Assembly (NCBI GenBank): GCA_964503045.1
Contig: CAZCZI010000025.1
Coordinates: forward strand, 24,481-88,480
Reading direction: 5' to 3'
Origin: CAYZJR01 sp964503045
GTDB lineage: Bacteria > Cyanobacteriota > Vampirovibrionia > Obscuribacterales > Obscuribacteraceae
Length of the DNA stretch: 64,000 bases
The notes under the pieces were generated by a model, which ran no database searches, was not told where the DNA came from, and saw nothing but the letters and a program-made list of their open reading frames with translations. The translations under genes were made by a program, and so were the position numbers. Position 1 is the stretch's first letter. Each line of letters begins with the position of its first letter. Shown here piece by piece: positions 62,717-64,000 of this stretch.

Positions 62717-63922
62717 TCACCACTCCCCCTTAGAGCCTGTTGGAACGGGACTTGAGGGTGTCAGACCCACCCACTCCGCAGTCCAGGGTGTGTCGTGAAA
62801 GAGTAACCAAGATCGGTCTGAGAATGCTTCTTTTTTTGCGACTTCTCGAAGTACTGGAATCGCTTTGTCGACGTCCAGCAAAATCAAATCGATAAACGCA
62901 CACTCCGGACCGGCACCGCCTCCGAAGACGCAGCCTGCGCTTTCTCTTCTAAGTGCTGCGTCAATTCTGTCTTCCAGCACCCCACGAGCCTCTACGGTTG
63001 CACGAATGTTTTCCATGTCAGCGATTTTGATGTAGCAAAACTTCTCGCCGACTTTGGAAAAGGTCTCAGAGTGAAATAAGAACTTATTGTTGATTGTGGA
63101 GATTATGTTGGGAAGGGCTGTGTTGAATGTGAATCTGCTTGGCAGTTCATCACCTTTGGGCTGAATGAACATTCCTGTAAATTCCTTGAACTGCGTGGAT
63201 AAGAAAGGAACGTCAGGAAGCGATTCCAGAATTTGCTCTTTGCTTAAAGTGACTAACTGAAGGAGTTCGTCTGCGGGGCGGCTTCCGGCAGCTGGATCGT
63301 GTTTTGTTTTACCAAACAGATTGATGATCTTCTCTTGCAATGGACGTTGCAAGCACCTGGTTGAAATTTCTCCAATCCACTTATCGAGTATTTCCTCGCC
63401 CAGCAGCAATTCGCAAACAATAAAGCATGCGTACTGATCGTTTTGATCATGGTCTCGCTTGAACTGCGATGAGAAGAACTCGAGGTCAACGACATTGGAA
63501 TCTTTGATGTGCGCGACGAAGTGCAAATCAGATAAGTCGTGTTGTATGCGAGAATCGTCGAGTTCGGAAAGTTTTTTAACGTGCGGCTCTCGGTAAGTTT
63601 TGAATCTCCACCCATTTACTTTGGGTGCAGCCTGAATCATAGTTTCTGTCATTGGACGTAAAGCATGATGTGTTTCAGGAGTGACCACAAGGCAGCATTC
63701 GACCTTGTCGAAGGACACATCCCACATCAAACTAGGATCGACTTCGGCTACATGAGTGTTGACCCAGGTTACAACTTCGTCGAGCTTCTTAAGTTGCACA
63801 GCCTCGAACAACTTGGCGGCAGACTCTTCGAAACGCGACCAAAAGGTTGAAATCGCCGCTTGTTTTTGTTTTTTGTAGGCGATTTCCGTTTCGTTGGAAG
63901 GGTCTATAAAGTGCCAACGCAT
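62717..63922 (-). CDS. Unknown soluble protein
   Basis: 401 residues from the ATG at 63922; a GTG 20 codons earlier is possible, and neither has a clear ribosome site. The MRWHFIDPSNETE start and helical first 60 residues, followed by a mixed alpha/beta part (about 80-215) with ECCLVVTPETHH and WRFKTYREP, suggest a globular two-domain cytoplasmic protein. The C-terminal half (about 215-401) contains DLILLDVDKAIPVLRE and a W-T-A-E-W-V-G segment at the end. No family recognised. 125 bases separate it from kinase 3 on the same strand, so they may be co-transcribed. Confidence 0.7.
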   Translation of the reverse strand: MRWHFIDPSNETEIAYKKQKQAAISTFWSRFEESAAKLFEAVQLKKLDEVVTWVNTHVAEVDPSLMWDVSFDKVECCLVVTPETHHALRPMTETMIQAAPKVNGWRFKTYREPHVKKLSELDDSRIQHDLSDLHFVAHIKDSNVVDLEFFSSQFKRDHDQNDQYACFIVCELLLGEEILDKWIGEISTRCLQRPLQEKIINLFGKTKHDPAAGSRPADELLQLVTLSKEQILESLPDVPFLSTQFKEFTGMFIQPKGDELPSRFTFNTALPNIISTINNKFLFHSETFSKVGEKFCYIKIADMENIRATVEARGVLEDRIDAALRRESAGCVFGGGAGPECAFIDLILLDVDKAIPVLREVAKKEAFSDRSWLLFHDTPWTAEWVGLTPSSPVPTGSKGEW

Positions 63923-64000
63923 GTTTTCACAAAGGTTGCTCAACAGGGAGCCTTCATTATATGTTGAATAGGATGAGCACACGAAGAAAAATTGTTAGAA

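Noticed and set aside
1..64000. tRNA, rRNA, CRISPR arrays, transposases, integrases or prophage genes
   Set aside because: None seen on reading both strands; the duplications here look like local gene duplication rather than mobile elements.

Overview
The window is about 64 kb of bacterial DNA of roughly balanced base composition. It has no tRNA, rRNA, CRISPR array or insertion sequence that I can see. Its content is an unusual number of tetratricopeptide repeat (TPR) proteins, three Ser/Thr kinases, a caspase-like protease, a TPR-CHAT protein, and many exported or single-membrane-span proteins of unknown function. This profile fits the non-photosynthetic Cyanobacteriota lineage (Vampirovibrionia, especially Obscuribacterales-like genomes). 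That is an inference from gene content, not a proof, because no taxonomic marker gene lies in the window.

Layout. 1-6.9 kb: end of an unknown exported protein, glycogen branching enzyme glgB (minus strand), a Ymh-type protein, a DUF3298-type exported protein and two membrane proteins. 6.9-15.1 kb (minus strand): two paralogous modules, each a large protein with a LysM-like segment and a papain-like Cys/His/Asn signature followed by a ~215-residue partner, separated by a 301-residue repeat protein. 15.2-20.3 kb: a LolA-like exported protein, then a caspase-YARHG protein translationally coupled to a PAS histidine kinase. 20.3-27.6 kb: a four-gene operon built from five related ~470-residue TPR units. 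27.7-32.6 kb: an OmpR-type response regulator, a Q/N/S-rich repeat protein, an Ala-rich membrane protein, a TPR protein, a 120-bp tandem repeat and a small Ala/Val-repeat protein. 32.8-43.4 kb: an APC permease, a TPR protein, a patatin phospholipase, a lysozyme-like protein, a P/Q-rich membrane protein and a CGTase-like amylase coupled to a TPR membrane protein. 43.5-53.5 kb: a small peptide gene, TPR proteins, an ArsC/Spx-like protein, a HIT hydrolase, PanE, two PsbP/DUF1795-like exported proteins, a palindrome array, a zinc-ribbon membrane protein and a DUF1269 protein. 53.6-64 kb: a 1.5-thousand-residue TPR-CHAT protein (interrupted by 100 N), three Ser/Thr kinases and an unknown protein.

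The most notable observation is a conserved promoter architecture found six times. A 16-base box, consensus TGCACRAYTTTTTCAC, is followed after exactly 11 bases by a TANNNT hexamer (TARYYT in five of six). All six copies point at the next gene and lie 50-98 bases (hexamer to start) upstream of it. The box contains the direct repeat TKCAC-N6-TTCAC with an 11-base period, the layout expected for an OmpR/PhoB-type regulator. The six targets are both papain-like modules, the 301-residue repeat protein, the Q/N/S-rich repeat protein, the Ala/Val-repeat protein and the lysozyme-like protein. All are accessory proteins without an obvious Sec signal, so this looks like a coordinated and possibly undescribed regulon. 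The orphan response regulator at 27688 is a candidate controller, by inference only.
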